Part shown: positions 34,755 to 42,137 of the stretch, piece by piece
Layout: the number at the start of each line of letters is the position of its first letter
Numbering within the stretch: position 1 is the stretch's first letter
Origin: CAZQWJ01 sp964597265
GTDB taxonomy: Bacteria; Patescibacteriota; 4484-211; JAGQKX01
Direction: 5' to 3'
DNA length: 64,000 bases
Assembly (NCBI GenBank): GCA_964597265.1
Contig: CAZQWJ010000001.1
Coordinates: 29,118-93,117 of the forward strand
The notes under the pieces: generated by a model
Seen by the model: the letters and a program-made list of their open reading frames with translations, nothing else
Databases searched by the model: none
What the model was told of the DNA's origin: nothing
Made by a program: the position numbers and the translations under genes

Positions 34755-34985
34755 ATGACTAACCAACCTCTCTCTAAGGCCCAAATACAACAAAAAATAG
34801 CAGATTACAAGCAGGAGCTTGAGCAGCTAACACAGCAATACAACGAACTAGTTAAGAAGGGCGGTGGCGGAAGTGTAATCCATGAGGATGCAGCATCAGA
34901 ATACAAGTTTTTTCGTCGCAAGGTGTTGGAGGGTAAGATAAAATTGACTGAAGAAATTATTGCAGAGTATGAGGGGATGATATAG
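34755..34985 (+). CDS. Small coiled-coil hypothetical protein
   Basis: A 76-aa charged protein with two helical halves (QIQQKIADYKQELEQLTQQY and FFRRKVLEGKIKLTEEIIAE) joined by a KKGGGG turn, predicting an antiparallel coiled coil. It lies 5 bases after rmuC and 7 bases before the helicase gene, so all three are probably one operon. The function is unknown. Confidence 0.6.
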   Translation: MTNQPLSKAQIQQKIADYKQELEQLTQQYNELVKKGGGGSVIHEDAASEYKFFRRKVLEGKIKLTEEIIAEYEGMI

Positions 34986-34992
34986 TAACTCC

Positions 34993-37839
34993 ATGGAACT
35001 CAATGCCCAACAACAGGAAGCAGTCGAATACTCCGACGGGCCATTGATGGTTATTGCTGGTGCCGGAACCGGTAAGACCACGGTGTTGACCGAGAAGATC
35101 AAGTACCTCATTGATCATGAGATCGCCAAACCATCAGAGATACTCGCCCTCACGTTTACGGAAAAAGCCGCCCGTGAGATGCAAGAACGTGTAGATATTG
35201 CCCTGCCCATGGGATATGTCCAGACGTGGATATCTACGTTTCACTCATTTGGTGAGCAGATCTTGAGGCAAGAGGCGTTGGCACTAGGCTTGGACCCGGG
35301 GTTTACCTTGATGACGCAGGCGGAGGCCTATCTGTTTATCAAAAAACACCTGTACCAGTTTGACCTTCGTTATTATCGTCCGTTGGGCAATCCCACCAAG
35401 TTTATTGCAGGTCTGGCAACCCACTTTAGCCGGATGAAGGACGAGGATGTATCACCCAGCGATTATGTGGAATGGATTAGTCAAGAATTTAGAAATCTGG
35501 ATTTAGACAATGAGGACGAATATGATCGGAACCAAGAGCTTGTCAATGCATACGCAAAATACGAGCAGCTCAAAGCTGAAAACGGAGTGATGGATTTTAG
35601 TGATCTTATCAGCCACACATTGACACTGTTCAGAAAGAAACCTGACGTTCTCAAACAATATCAAGAGCAGTTCAAATACGTCCTGGTAGACGAGTACCAG
35701 GATACCAATTACGCCCAAATTGAACTGGCAGTACTACTGGCAGGTGGGCATCAGCGGATTGCAGTGTTTTTGGATGATGACCAGTCGATCTATCGGTTCC
35801 GCGGGGCTGCGGTATATAACGCAATGGATTTTCGGTATCATTTTCCCTCTGCGAAGGTCGTTGTTCTAACGCATAATTACCGCAGTACNNNNNNNNNNNN
35901 NNNNNNNNNNNNNNNNNNNNNNNNNNNNNNNNNNNNNNNNNNNNNNNNNNNNNNNNNNNNNNNNNNNNNNNNNNNNNNNNNNNNNNNNATGACAGAAGGA
36001 GGGTATTCATGGAAGGACGTTGCTATCTTGGTCAGGGCGAACAATCATGCAGACATGTTCACGCAGGCCTTGGCTCGACATGGCGTGCCGTATCAGTTTT
36101 TGGGACCTGGGCAGTTATATAACCAGCCTGAGGTACGGGATTTGCTGGCATATTTTCGGGTGTTGGTTGATTTGACCGACGACCAGGCAATGTATCGGTT
36201 GCTGGTCAAACCACATTTTGCTATTGACCGGCGCGATGTGGCAGCGCTGTTGGTCTGGGCCAAACAGCATAATTGGAGCGTGTTTGAGGCATTGGAGCAG
36301 TTGGCGGACCACACAGAAACAACGTCAATACCACTGCACATTTCCGCTGAAAGCGCGGAACAAATGTCTCAGCTCATTGCCCTTCTTAAGCGTCATTTGG
36401 ATTTGGTGCCGGACACTTCTCCAGGGCGGCTGTTGTATTACTTTCTCGAAGACACCACGTTACTCTCGTTATACAAACACGTAACAACTGAGCATCAACA
36501 GCGAGAGGTGCTAAACGTATCAAAGTTTTTTGATGAGATCCAGGCGTTTGAGTTGCGGCAACGAGATGCAACCGTTGCAGACTGGATGGAGTATGTCACG
36601 TTTGTGCTCAATGCAGGTGAAAGCCCGCTTGCGGCTGAAACCGATTGGACGACCGTAGATGCAGTCAATATTCTCACCATACATTCTGCAAAGGGGTTGG
36701 AGTTTCCGGTTGTTTTCTTAGTTAACCTGGTCAATGATCGTTTTCCTACGCGTAATCGCCGCGATCAAATCCCCATCCCCGAGCAGTTGGCAAAAGAGGC
36801 CGCACCCGAAGGTAATGTCCATGAACAAGAGGAGCGACGACTTTTTTATGTTGGTATGACACGAGCCAAAGATCTGTTATATCTGACAGGCGCCAAGTTT
36901 TATGGCGACGCCAAACGCGCCAAAAAATTATCCGGGTTTGTCCATGAGGCGTTGGGGGAAGACTTGACACCTTACCTGTTAGAGCACACAGCAGAACAAG
37001 GCGTGTTGCCGCTTTTTCAGCAGGAGGATGATAGGGAACAAAGAGTAGAGATGAAAGATAATAAAGTAGAGATAGGGAAGGTTGATTATTTGGATTATTC
37101 GCGGATAGAAGCGTTTGAAATATGTCCACTTCACTACAAGCTCAAATATATTCTCAACGTGCCCACTCCTCCAAGTGGTGCACTAAGCCGCGGGAGCAGT
37201 GTGCACAATGCCATGAAGCATTTTTATCAATGGGTATTGTTAGAGCAAAGAGAAAAGAGCAAAGGGCAAACATTAGGAAAATCCATGTTGAAAAAACAGT
37301 TGGTGTCCTTGCTAAATCAACACTGGATACCGATTGGGTTTGATTCAAAAAAACAAGAGCAGTTGATGAAGGAGGAGTCCGAGCACTGGCTACGGGAGTA
37401 TGTAGACAACATATTTGACCCTGCGATTGTGCCCAGCCAAATGGAGATGCCGTTTCATTTCAATATCAGAGACCTAAAGATCGGAGGTCGCATAGATCGT
37501 ATTGATCGACACGAGGATGGCACGCTTGAGATCATTGACTACAAAACAGGTCAACCTTGGGACGACAAGAAATTGGAAGAGAATCTGCAATTAGCTATCT
37601 ATGGCATGGCCGCGACAGATCCTGGCGTATTGAACCAACCAGTAGGTAAGCTCAAGTTGTCTTTGTACTTTTTTGAATCAGCAGAGAAAAAATCTATTGA
37701 GGTATCGCCCGAACGCCTAGAACAAGCTAAGGAGCGGATCCTGGATATACGTCAGCAAATAGAACAGAGCGATTTTGAGTGTTCAAGAGGGTATATCTGC
37801 CAGCAAGGGTGTGAATATGGGTTGTTTTGTAGTGCTTAG
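34993..37839 (+). CDS. UvrD/AddA-type helicase fused to a PD-(D/E)XK nuclease with a cysteine cluster (contains a 100-N gap)
   Basis: A superfamily 1 helicase: NAQQQEAVEYSDGPLMVIAG with Walker A GAGTGKTT, LVDEYQDTN (motif II), FLDDDQSIYRFRGA (III), HNYRST before the gap, and LTIHSAKGLEFPVVFL plus RRLFYVGMTRAKD (V, VI). The C-terminal 220 residues carry the nuclease motif LEIIDYKTGQ. One Cys near EICPLHYKLKY and four at the end (C-x5-C-x3-C-x5-C) suggest an AddB/Cas4-like iron-sulfur cluster. It is probably a double-strand-break end-processing enzyme. The gap (35889-35988) hides roughly the segment between motifs IV and the next conserved ILVRANN; by analogy with UvrD more than 100 bases may be missing. 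Confidence 0.87.
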   Translation: MELNAQQQEAVEYSDGPLMVIAGAGTGKTTVLTEKIKYLIDHEIAKPSEILALTFTEKAAREMQERVDIALPMGYVQTWISTFHSFGEQILRQEALALGLDPGFTLMTQAEAYLFIKKHLYQFDLRYYRPLGNPTKFIAGLATHFSRMKDEDVSPSDYVEWISQEFRNLDLDNEDEYDRNQELVNAYAKYEQLKAENGVMDFSDLISHTLTLFRKKPDVLKQYQEQFKYVLVDEYQDTNYAQIELAVLLAGGHQRIAVFLDDDQSIYRFRGAAVYNAMDFRYHFPSAKVVVLTHNYRSXXXXXXXXXXXXXXXXXXXXXXXXXXXXXXXXXXMTEGGYSWKDVAILVRANNHADMFTQALARHGVPYQFLGPGQLYNQPEVRDLLAYFRVLVDLTDDQAMYRLLVKPHFAIDRRDVAALLVWAKQHNWSVFEALEQLADHTETTSIPLHISAESAEQMSQLIALLKRHLDLVPDTSPGRLLYYFLEDTTLLSLYKHVTTEHQQREVLNVSKFFDEIQAFELRQRDATVADWMEYVTFVLNAGESPLAAETDWTTVDAVNILTIHSAKGLEFPVVFLVNLVNDRFPTRNRRDQIPIPEQLAKEAAPEGNVHEQEERRLFYVGMTRAKDLLYLTGAKFYGDAKRAKKLSGFVHEALGEDLTPYLLEHTAEQGVLPLFQQEDDREQRVEMKDNKVEIGKVDYLDYSRIEAFEICPLHYKLKYILNVPTPPSGALSRGSSVHNAMKHFYQWVLLEQREKSKGQTLGKSMLKKQLVSLLNQHWIPIGFDSKKQEQLMKEESEHWLREYVDNIFDPAIVPSQMEMPFHFNIRDLKIGGRIDRIDRHEDGTLEIIDYKTGQPWDDKKLEENLQLAIYGMAATDPGVLNQPVGKLKLSLYFFESAEKKSIEVSPERLEQAKERILDIRQQIEQSDFECSRGYICQQGCEYGLFCSA
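35889..35988. other. Assembly gap (100 N) inside helicase-nuclease gene
   Basis: Exactly 100 N after HNYRST. Flanks are not duplicated, so this gap probably hides real sequence of unknown length. Confidence 0.9.
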
Positions 37840-38900
37840 TTGACGTGATGGAGCAAGAGCCGTCTTATTTTTTCCAGTGCCAGTAACGGTCTGTATAGCA
37901 GACGATTGGTTGGGAGATCGTAACTGCCGATGAACTCGACAAGTTCTCCACCAAAGCCGTTTTTGAAAAACGTGTATCCCCAATACGGGTGATTCTTATC
38001 TTCTTTCGCTAATACCCCCCACAAGTCATAGGTGATACAGCCAGCAGATTTTGCTTCCAGTATAGAGTGCCACAGGAGTGCCTCCGGCGCGTTGGAGCTA
38101 CGGGCATTGTCTGCTGAACCACCATATGGGTAATATGCCACTCCGCCGGAATAGACGTTGAGGGCTGTTGCTAATGTGACGCCATTTTGCTCTACAAAGT
38201 AGAGTCGTAGGTGTTTATTTGGATCAGCATGGTTGCTGCGAAACTGTTCCCAAAAATGTTCGAAATACGAGAGTGGTCTGGCTCCCAATTGAAAACCCTG
38301 GCGGTTAGCGGTTTGGGTCAACAGGTCATAAAAAAGCGTTAGGTCATTTTTGTCCTGTGCTTCGCGAATGGTGATGCCGTCGCGTTGGGCGCGTCGGATT
38401 GCGTAGCGGGTATTCTTGCGGCAGGAATTGAGAAGGGTTTCTTCGTCAGGAGATAGATCGATAATGGACGTGGCATTCATAAAGCGTGGATTAGGAGAAC
38501 GAACACATCCGGCTTGTCTGAGTGCTTCCTGCCAGGCATTGTTTTGCAAAGACCGATCGTGTATGTTCGGCTCTATTTTGATAAATGCCAGACGGTGCTT
38601 GCGAGCGTATTTTTTAAGAAATTCTAGAAGTATAGGCAGTTGTGTGGCTGGATCAGTACATACCGGACCGCGTGGGATGTAGCCGACAGAAAATGGCAGG
38701 CGTGGGATACGATGCAGGGTCATTTGGGCAACAGCGACGAGGTTGTTGCCGTCCTGGACGCCAATTCGCACCATGGGTGTGTGCATCTGTTCCCGCAGCG
38801 CCCCAAACTCCCACGTCTGCACAAGATGTGGTGTGGTGACTGTTGTTAGAAAACGATTCCATATAGGCTGCTCATTTTTTGTAATATGGCGTGCGTACAT
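37836..38900 (-). CDS. FemAB/FemX-like peptidoglycan bridge aminoacyltransferase
   Basis: A 354-aa protein with the double GNAT-like fold pattern of the FemABX family: TPHLVQTWEFGALREQM, FSVGYIPRGPV, the EPNIHD segment, and CRKNTRYAIRRAQRDGITIRE, with YYPYGGSADNAR and LWGVLAKEDKNHPYWGYTFFKNGFGG near the end. These enzymes add amino acids from aminoacyl-tRNA to lipid II or peptidoglycan stems. A TATAAT (complement of 38910-38915) lies 9 bases before the ATG. It overlaps the helicase stop by 4 bases. Confidence 0.85.
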   Translation of the reverse strand: MYARHITKNEQPIWNRFLTTVTTPHLVQTWEFGALREQMHTPMVRIGVQDGNNLVAVAQMTLHRIPRLPFSVGYIPRGPVCTDPATQLPILLEFLKKYARKHRLAFIKIEPNIHDRSLQNNAWQEALRQAGCVRSPNPRFMNATSIIDLSPDEETLLNSCRKNTRYAIRRAQRDGITIREAQDKNDLTLFYDLLTQTANRQGFQLGARPLSYFEHFWEQFRSNHADPNKHLRLYFVEQNGVTLATALNVYSGGVAYYPYGGSADNARSSNAPEALLWHSILEAKSAGCITYDLWGVLAKEDKNHPYWGYTFFKNGFGGELVEFIGSYDLPTNRLLYRPLLALEKIRRLLLHHVN

Positions 38901-39001
38901 AGTGATTGAATTATAGTGCTATATCGGCGTCTCGGCTACTCTTGGTATATATATCCAAAATTTCATACCTTCAATATTGCCAGATGACTGACGTCGGCAT
39001 G

Positions 39002-39217
39002 TCAAAGAAGTCTCCCATCACCACCGCCAATATCTATAAATAATTGATCTGGTGTGGGCGAAACATAATTTGGGAGTGTTGTGAGTACGTGCGGTGGTGT
39101 AGGTACATAAAACGCGTTACCTCGGATTGTCTGTAACATGGAGAAGGCGTTTATCAATAGCCATACAGACGCGCCAGCCATGATAACGAGAAACAGGAGT
39201 GCTATGAATATATACAT
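39002..39217 (-). pseudogene. Truncated membrane-anchored SAM methyltransferase
   Basis: Only 71 aa: an N-terminal membrane helix (IALLFLVIMAGASVWLLINAF), then VPTPPHVLTTLPNYVSPTPD and FIDIGGGDGRLL, which is the start and SAM-binding motif I of a methyltransferase, cut by a TGA immediately afterwards. The remaining 150 or so residues expected are absent; the next 100 bases contain several stops and lead into the femX promoter. It lies 12 bases downstream of rsmA. It is most likely a decayed gene. Confidence 0.6.
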
Positions 39218-39229
39218 ACAAGATGCTCT

Positions 39230-40048
39230 TTAGAGCGATTCGGACTGGAATAATGCAAACCATGATGCGAGTGGGACTTCCTGCGGTCGGCTGGTCGGGT
39301 TGATTCCTTTTTCAATCAAGTGGCTTTCATCAAAGATCTGTTTGAGCATTTTGCGCGGAAACGTGAAGCCTTTATGTAGGAATTGAGAAAACGCCTCTGG
39401 GTCAACTCCTGGATATTTCGGATTAAGATCAATTCGGAGTATGGCTGACTGGATTCGTGGCGGCGGGTAAAATGCACTAGGCGGGATATTGTTTTTTGCA
39501 ATAGTTGCAGTACCCATGAATTCGATAAAGTTGGAAAGATACGTCGCATTGGGAGGCTGAGCAGCAGCTTTTTCTGCGACTTCTTTTTGGATAAGCAACG
39601 TGATGGATTGTGGCAGTGGAGGTTGTGTCAATAATTTATGAATAAGCGGGGAGGTAATATTATATGGAATAGCACCAACGACCTTGTAATCCGTAGCCTG
39701 AAACTGCGCAGTTTGAAATAGCTGTGCAATAGTAAGTTTGAGAATATCATCCTGGATCACGGTTAGTTTTTGTTGATACTGAGGATATTCTCGCCGAAGC
39801 CCTTGTGCAAGAGAGGGCATCACCTCTACAGCAAAGACATGCTTGGCTCGTTTTGCCAGAGGAATGGTGACTGTACCAAATCCAGCACCTACTTCCAGGA
39901 CAATATCGTCGTCTTCGATACCTGCAGCCTGTACAAAATCATCGACAAGTATGTTGTTTACAAGGAAGTTTTGACCGAGAGATTGCTGGGGGGAGATGTG
40001 ATAGCGTGCTAAAATGGTCTTTATGTCCTTGGTGCTTCTGTTTAACAT
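39230..40048 (-). CDS. rsmA: 16S rRNA dimethyladenosine transferase RsmA (KsgA)
   Basis: A 272-aa Rossmann methyltransferase that dimethylates two adenosines near the 16S 3' end. Key segments are SLGQNFLVNNILVDDFVQAA, motif I LEVGAGFGTVTIPLAKR, FAVEVM, and the catalytic VGAIPYNITSPLIHKL. The canonical NLPY reads AIPY here. The C-terminal domain has FYPPPRIQSAILRI. The start ATG 40048 places the first bases over the divergent yidC2 start. Confidence 0.92.
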   Translation of the reverse strand: MLNRSTKDIKTILARYHISPQQSLGQNFLVNNILVDDFVQAAGIEDDDIVLEVGAGFGTVTIPLAKRAKHVFAVEVMPSLAQGLRREYPQYQQKLTVIQDDILKLTIAQLFQTAQFQATDYKVVGAIPYNITSPLIHKLLTQPPLPQSITLLIQKEVAEKAAAQPPNATYLSNFIEFMGTATIAKNNIPPSAFYPPPRIQSAILRIDLNPKYPGVDPEAFSQFLHKGFTFPRKMLKQIFDESHLIEKGINPTSRPQEVPLASWFALFQSESL

Positions 40049-40766
40049 ACCTCCATTAAACTACGTCTATCAGTTCTTTTTCAACTTACTTGTCCTGTTT
40101 TATGGGGTATTGGGTTCGGTTATCGCCAATCCAGATATGGGTATAGCAGTTATTTGTCTTAGTTTGTTTGTGCGGTTGCTGCTGCTGCCGCTTGCATTAT
40201 CATCTCGGTCCTCGGAAGAGGATAAAGAGCGTATCGGGCGACAGTACGAATATATCAAGCGCAAGCACAAAACCTCAGACCCTTTACGCTTCAAGAAGGA
40301 AAAAGCCCTGCTGATACGATCAGAAAAACGAATGATCCGTTCAGAGATGGTCAACCTGGGCATCCAAATTCTCATCGCGTTGATATTATTTCGTGTGTTT
40401 GCGACAGGATTGCAGGGTGAAGATATGTATATGCTGTATAGCTGGATACCAGAACCACAGTTACCACTTAATGTAATGTTTTTGGAAAGTATTGATTTGA
40501 CTGTACCAAACCTGCAGCTCAATATAATCGCTGCCGCCTTGCTGTTTATGTTAGAAATCCTTCAGGTGTTGTTCTCGCCGTGGGAACCATCACGAACTGA
40601 TCGCCTAATGCAAATTATCGTGCCAGGGGGAGTGTTTTTGTACCTATTTAACATGCCCGCAGGGAAGACACTGTTTATTATTACCTCGCTTGCATGCAGT
40701 GTGGTGTTGATGCTGCTACTTGAGGCACTGGACTTGCTCAAATTATCTCGCAAAGACAAGGACTGA
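40023..40766 (+). CDS. Second, divergent YidC/Oxa1-like insertase
   Basis: About 247 aa with five hydrophobic segments and the pattern FNLLVLFYGVLGSVIANPDMGIAVICLSLFVRLLLLPLA of YidC proteins, a charged cytoplasmic hairpin (EEDKERIGRQYEYIKRKHKT) and a late pair around VFLYLFNMPAGKTLFIITS. It is much diverged from the yidC at 16642. The ATG 40023 is preferred because TAAAAT at 40010-40015 lies 7 bases before it; ATG 40014 is an alternative. The 5' end overlaps rsmA divergently. It may serve a special set of membrane proteins, which is inference. Confidence 0.8.
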   Translation: MSLVLLFNIPPLNYVYQFFFNLLVLFYGVLGSVIANPDMGIAVICLSLFVRLLLLPLALSSRSSEEDKERIGRQYEYIKRKHKTSDPLRFKKEKALLIRSEKRMIRSEMVNLGIQILIALILFRVFATGLQGEDMYMLYSWIPEPQLPLNVMFLESIDLTVPNLQLNIIAAALLFMLEILQVLFSPWEPSRTDRLMQIIVPGGVFLYLFNMPAGKTLFIITSLACSVVLMLLLEALDLLKLSRKDKD

Positions 40767-41492
40767 TTACGGCAGGTAAATGGTAGCCCAACGTGCAGAC
40801 CACCAGCCAAACTTGACATCTTCAAAACCAAGATCGACCTTATTGCCTTTGATAGCACCGCCAGTGTCTGCTGCAGTACACACACCATATCCAGGAACAT
40901 AAAACTGGGTACCAAGCGGAATTACCCTTGGATCAACCGCGCACGTCCCATGTGACACAGGGGTACCGGTGGCAGTTCTTCCGGAGCAACCTGCACAATT
41001 ACCATCATAGCTAGTGGTCCAGACATGGAGTGCATTTCGGTAGGCAAAAGTGCCTTGCGGGGTTTCCATATATTTGGGCTTAGTACCGCGCATGACGATT
41101 TGGGGCTGCGGTTGGATTATTGTTTCGTCCGTTAGATGGCGTGCTACCTCTTCTCCAAAATAGGTTTCTACGGTGTAGGTTCGGGTCATGGTGCCGTTGG
41201 CGCCGGTCTGCTGGGTTTCTTCGTGATCAAAATCCCAGTCTGGATTATCAACAATAGTGGTAGTAAATGGAATAGTTTCTGTTTCTATCACGGTTTTGGT
41301 TTCGGTCGATATCTTTGTAATGGGAGTACGGTCTGCAACAAGTACAGGTTCGTGTGTGTGGTGCTCAGTGTTGGATATAGTAGTAGCACCCAACGCACTC
41401 ATACCCCACACGCCAGCAACTGACATAAATAAAGAAGCAACGGTAAATATGGTTTTGGATTGGCGACTCGGAGGATCGTCTGTGGTTTGCAT
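40767..41492 (-). CDS. Secreted G5 and 3D domain protein (putative wall hydrolase)
   Basis: A 241-aa protein with an N-terminal membrane segment (IFTVASLFMSVAGVWGMSAL), a G5-like region (EPVLVADRTPITKISTETKT, then TRTYTVETYFGEEVARHL) and a C-terminal 3D domain of the RpfB/YabE/MltA type with its three acidic residues in TCAVDPRVIPLGTQFYVPG, CTAADTGGAIKG and NKVDLGF. The extra cysteines CAGCSG suggest a disulfide. The 3D domain is the catalytic fold of some lytic transglycosylases. A TACAAT (complement of 41506-41511) is 13 bases upstream. Confidence 0.8.
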   Translation of the reverse strand: MQTTDDPPSRQSKTIFTVASLFMSVAGVWGMSALGATTISNTEHHTHEPVLVADRTPITKISTETKTVIETETIPFTTTIVDNPDWDFDHEETQQTGANGTMTRTYTVETYFGEEVARHLTDETIIQPQPQIVMRGTKPKYMETPQGTFAYRNALHVWTTSYDGNCAGCSGRTATGTPVSHGTCAVDPRVIPLGTQFYVPGYGVCTAADTGGAIKGNKVDLGFEDVKFGWWSARWATIYLP

Positions 41493-41544
41493 ATAAGCAG
41501 GTTAGATTGTAGAAGAAGATGTCGCCATTTGCAAATCGGACGGC

Positions 41545-41573
41545 TTGACGTATGTTTTGTCCTATAGTATAAT
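41545..41573 (+). promoter_or_regulatory. Strong sigma-70-type promoter
   Basis: TTGACG at 41545-41550 and TATAAT at 41568-41573 are exactly 17 bases apart. The start of transcription would be near 41580, giving a leader of about 64 bases, unlike the leaderless promoters in the rest of the window. Confidence 0.7.
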
Positions 41574-41593
41574 ATTGCGCAGTTAACAACTAG

Positions 41594-41626
41594 GAAGTAC
41601 CAAGGACGAAGAGTCCGCGGTACTTC
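41594..41626 (+). ncRNA. Structured 5' leader hairpin
   Basis: GAAGTACC (41594-41601) pairs with GGTACTTC (41619-41626), and inside it GGAC (41604-41607) pairs with GTCC (41613-41616) around a GAAGA loop. The hairpin ends 7 bases before a strong AAGGAG ribosome site at 41633-41638. It could stabilise the message or control translation. Confidence 0.55.
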
Positions 41627-41643
41627 AACATCAAGGAGAAAAA

Positions 41644-42042
41644 ATGGAAAAAAACATTTTCCCCACATTAAGATGGAAACGGGTCTTAATGTGGGCGTTG
41701 GTATTCGGGACGGGCTGGTTGTTGCTGCAGGTGCTTTCCGGCCCTGCTGTCACTCCACAGCCCATGGTGGAGGGTGCGGTGACCGTGATCACCGTCGCTG
41801 ACAACAATACCTATGTTGTCAGTGCCCGCCACGCTGTCTTCGAGGTCCATGTCGAAGACGGCGTTGTCTCGACTGGATGGAGTGAAGTTTGCGATGCAAA
41901 CGACACTTCTCTCCAGATCGTGATTGGGGAAAGACCGGTGACCTGCCAGTACATCGGCAGGTACAAGGTCTTGGGGCCTCAGCTTATTCAGGTTGAGGTT
42001 CCGGTTGAAGAAGGTTGGTTCTGGATCTGGCGGGTCCACTAG
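41644..42042 (+). CDS. Small anchored protein, unknown, self-contained and GC-rich
   Basis: A 132-aa protein with a basic start, one membrane segment (VLMWALVFGTGWLLLQVLSG) and an extracytoplasmic beta-rich domain with two cysteines. The family is not recognised. It stands out because it has its own canonical promoter, a leader hairpin, the clearest Shine-Dalgarno sequence in the window (AAGGAG, 5 bases before ATG), codons ending mostly in C or G, and its own terminator. Near its start a 12-base inverted repeat CCCACATTAAGA / TCTTAATGTGGG (41662-41695) lies inside the coding region. These traits suggest high expression or recent acquisition. Confidence 0.72.
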   Translation: MEKNIFPTLRWKRVLMWALVFGTGWLLLQVLSGPAVTPQPMVEGAVTVITVADNNTYVVSARHAVFEVHVEDGVVSTGWSEVCDANDTSLQIVIGERPVTCQYIGRYKVLGPQLIQVEVPVEEGWFWIWRVH

Positions 42043-42060
42043 CCTTCGCAGGAATCTACA

Positions 42061-42089
42061 AGGCGGCAGGCGCGTTCTGCCGCCTTTTT
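42061..42089 (+). terminator. Rho-independent terminator
   Basis: AGGCGGCAG (42061-42069) pairs with CTGCCGCCT (42077-42085) around a GCGCGTT loop and is followed by TTTTT. This is the best intrinsic terminator in the window and ends the 41644 unit. Confidence 0.85.
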
Positions 42090-42137
42090 ATTTCATCGTT
42101 GTAGCAGGCTGTATGGGGTATCTAAATTGATAAAGGC

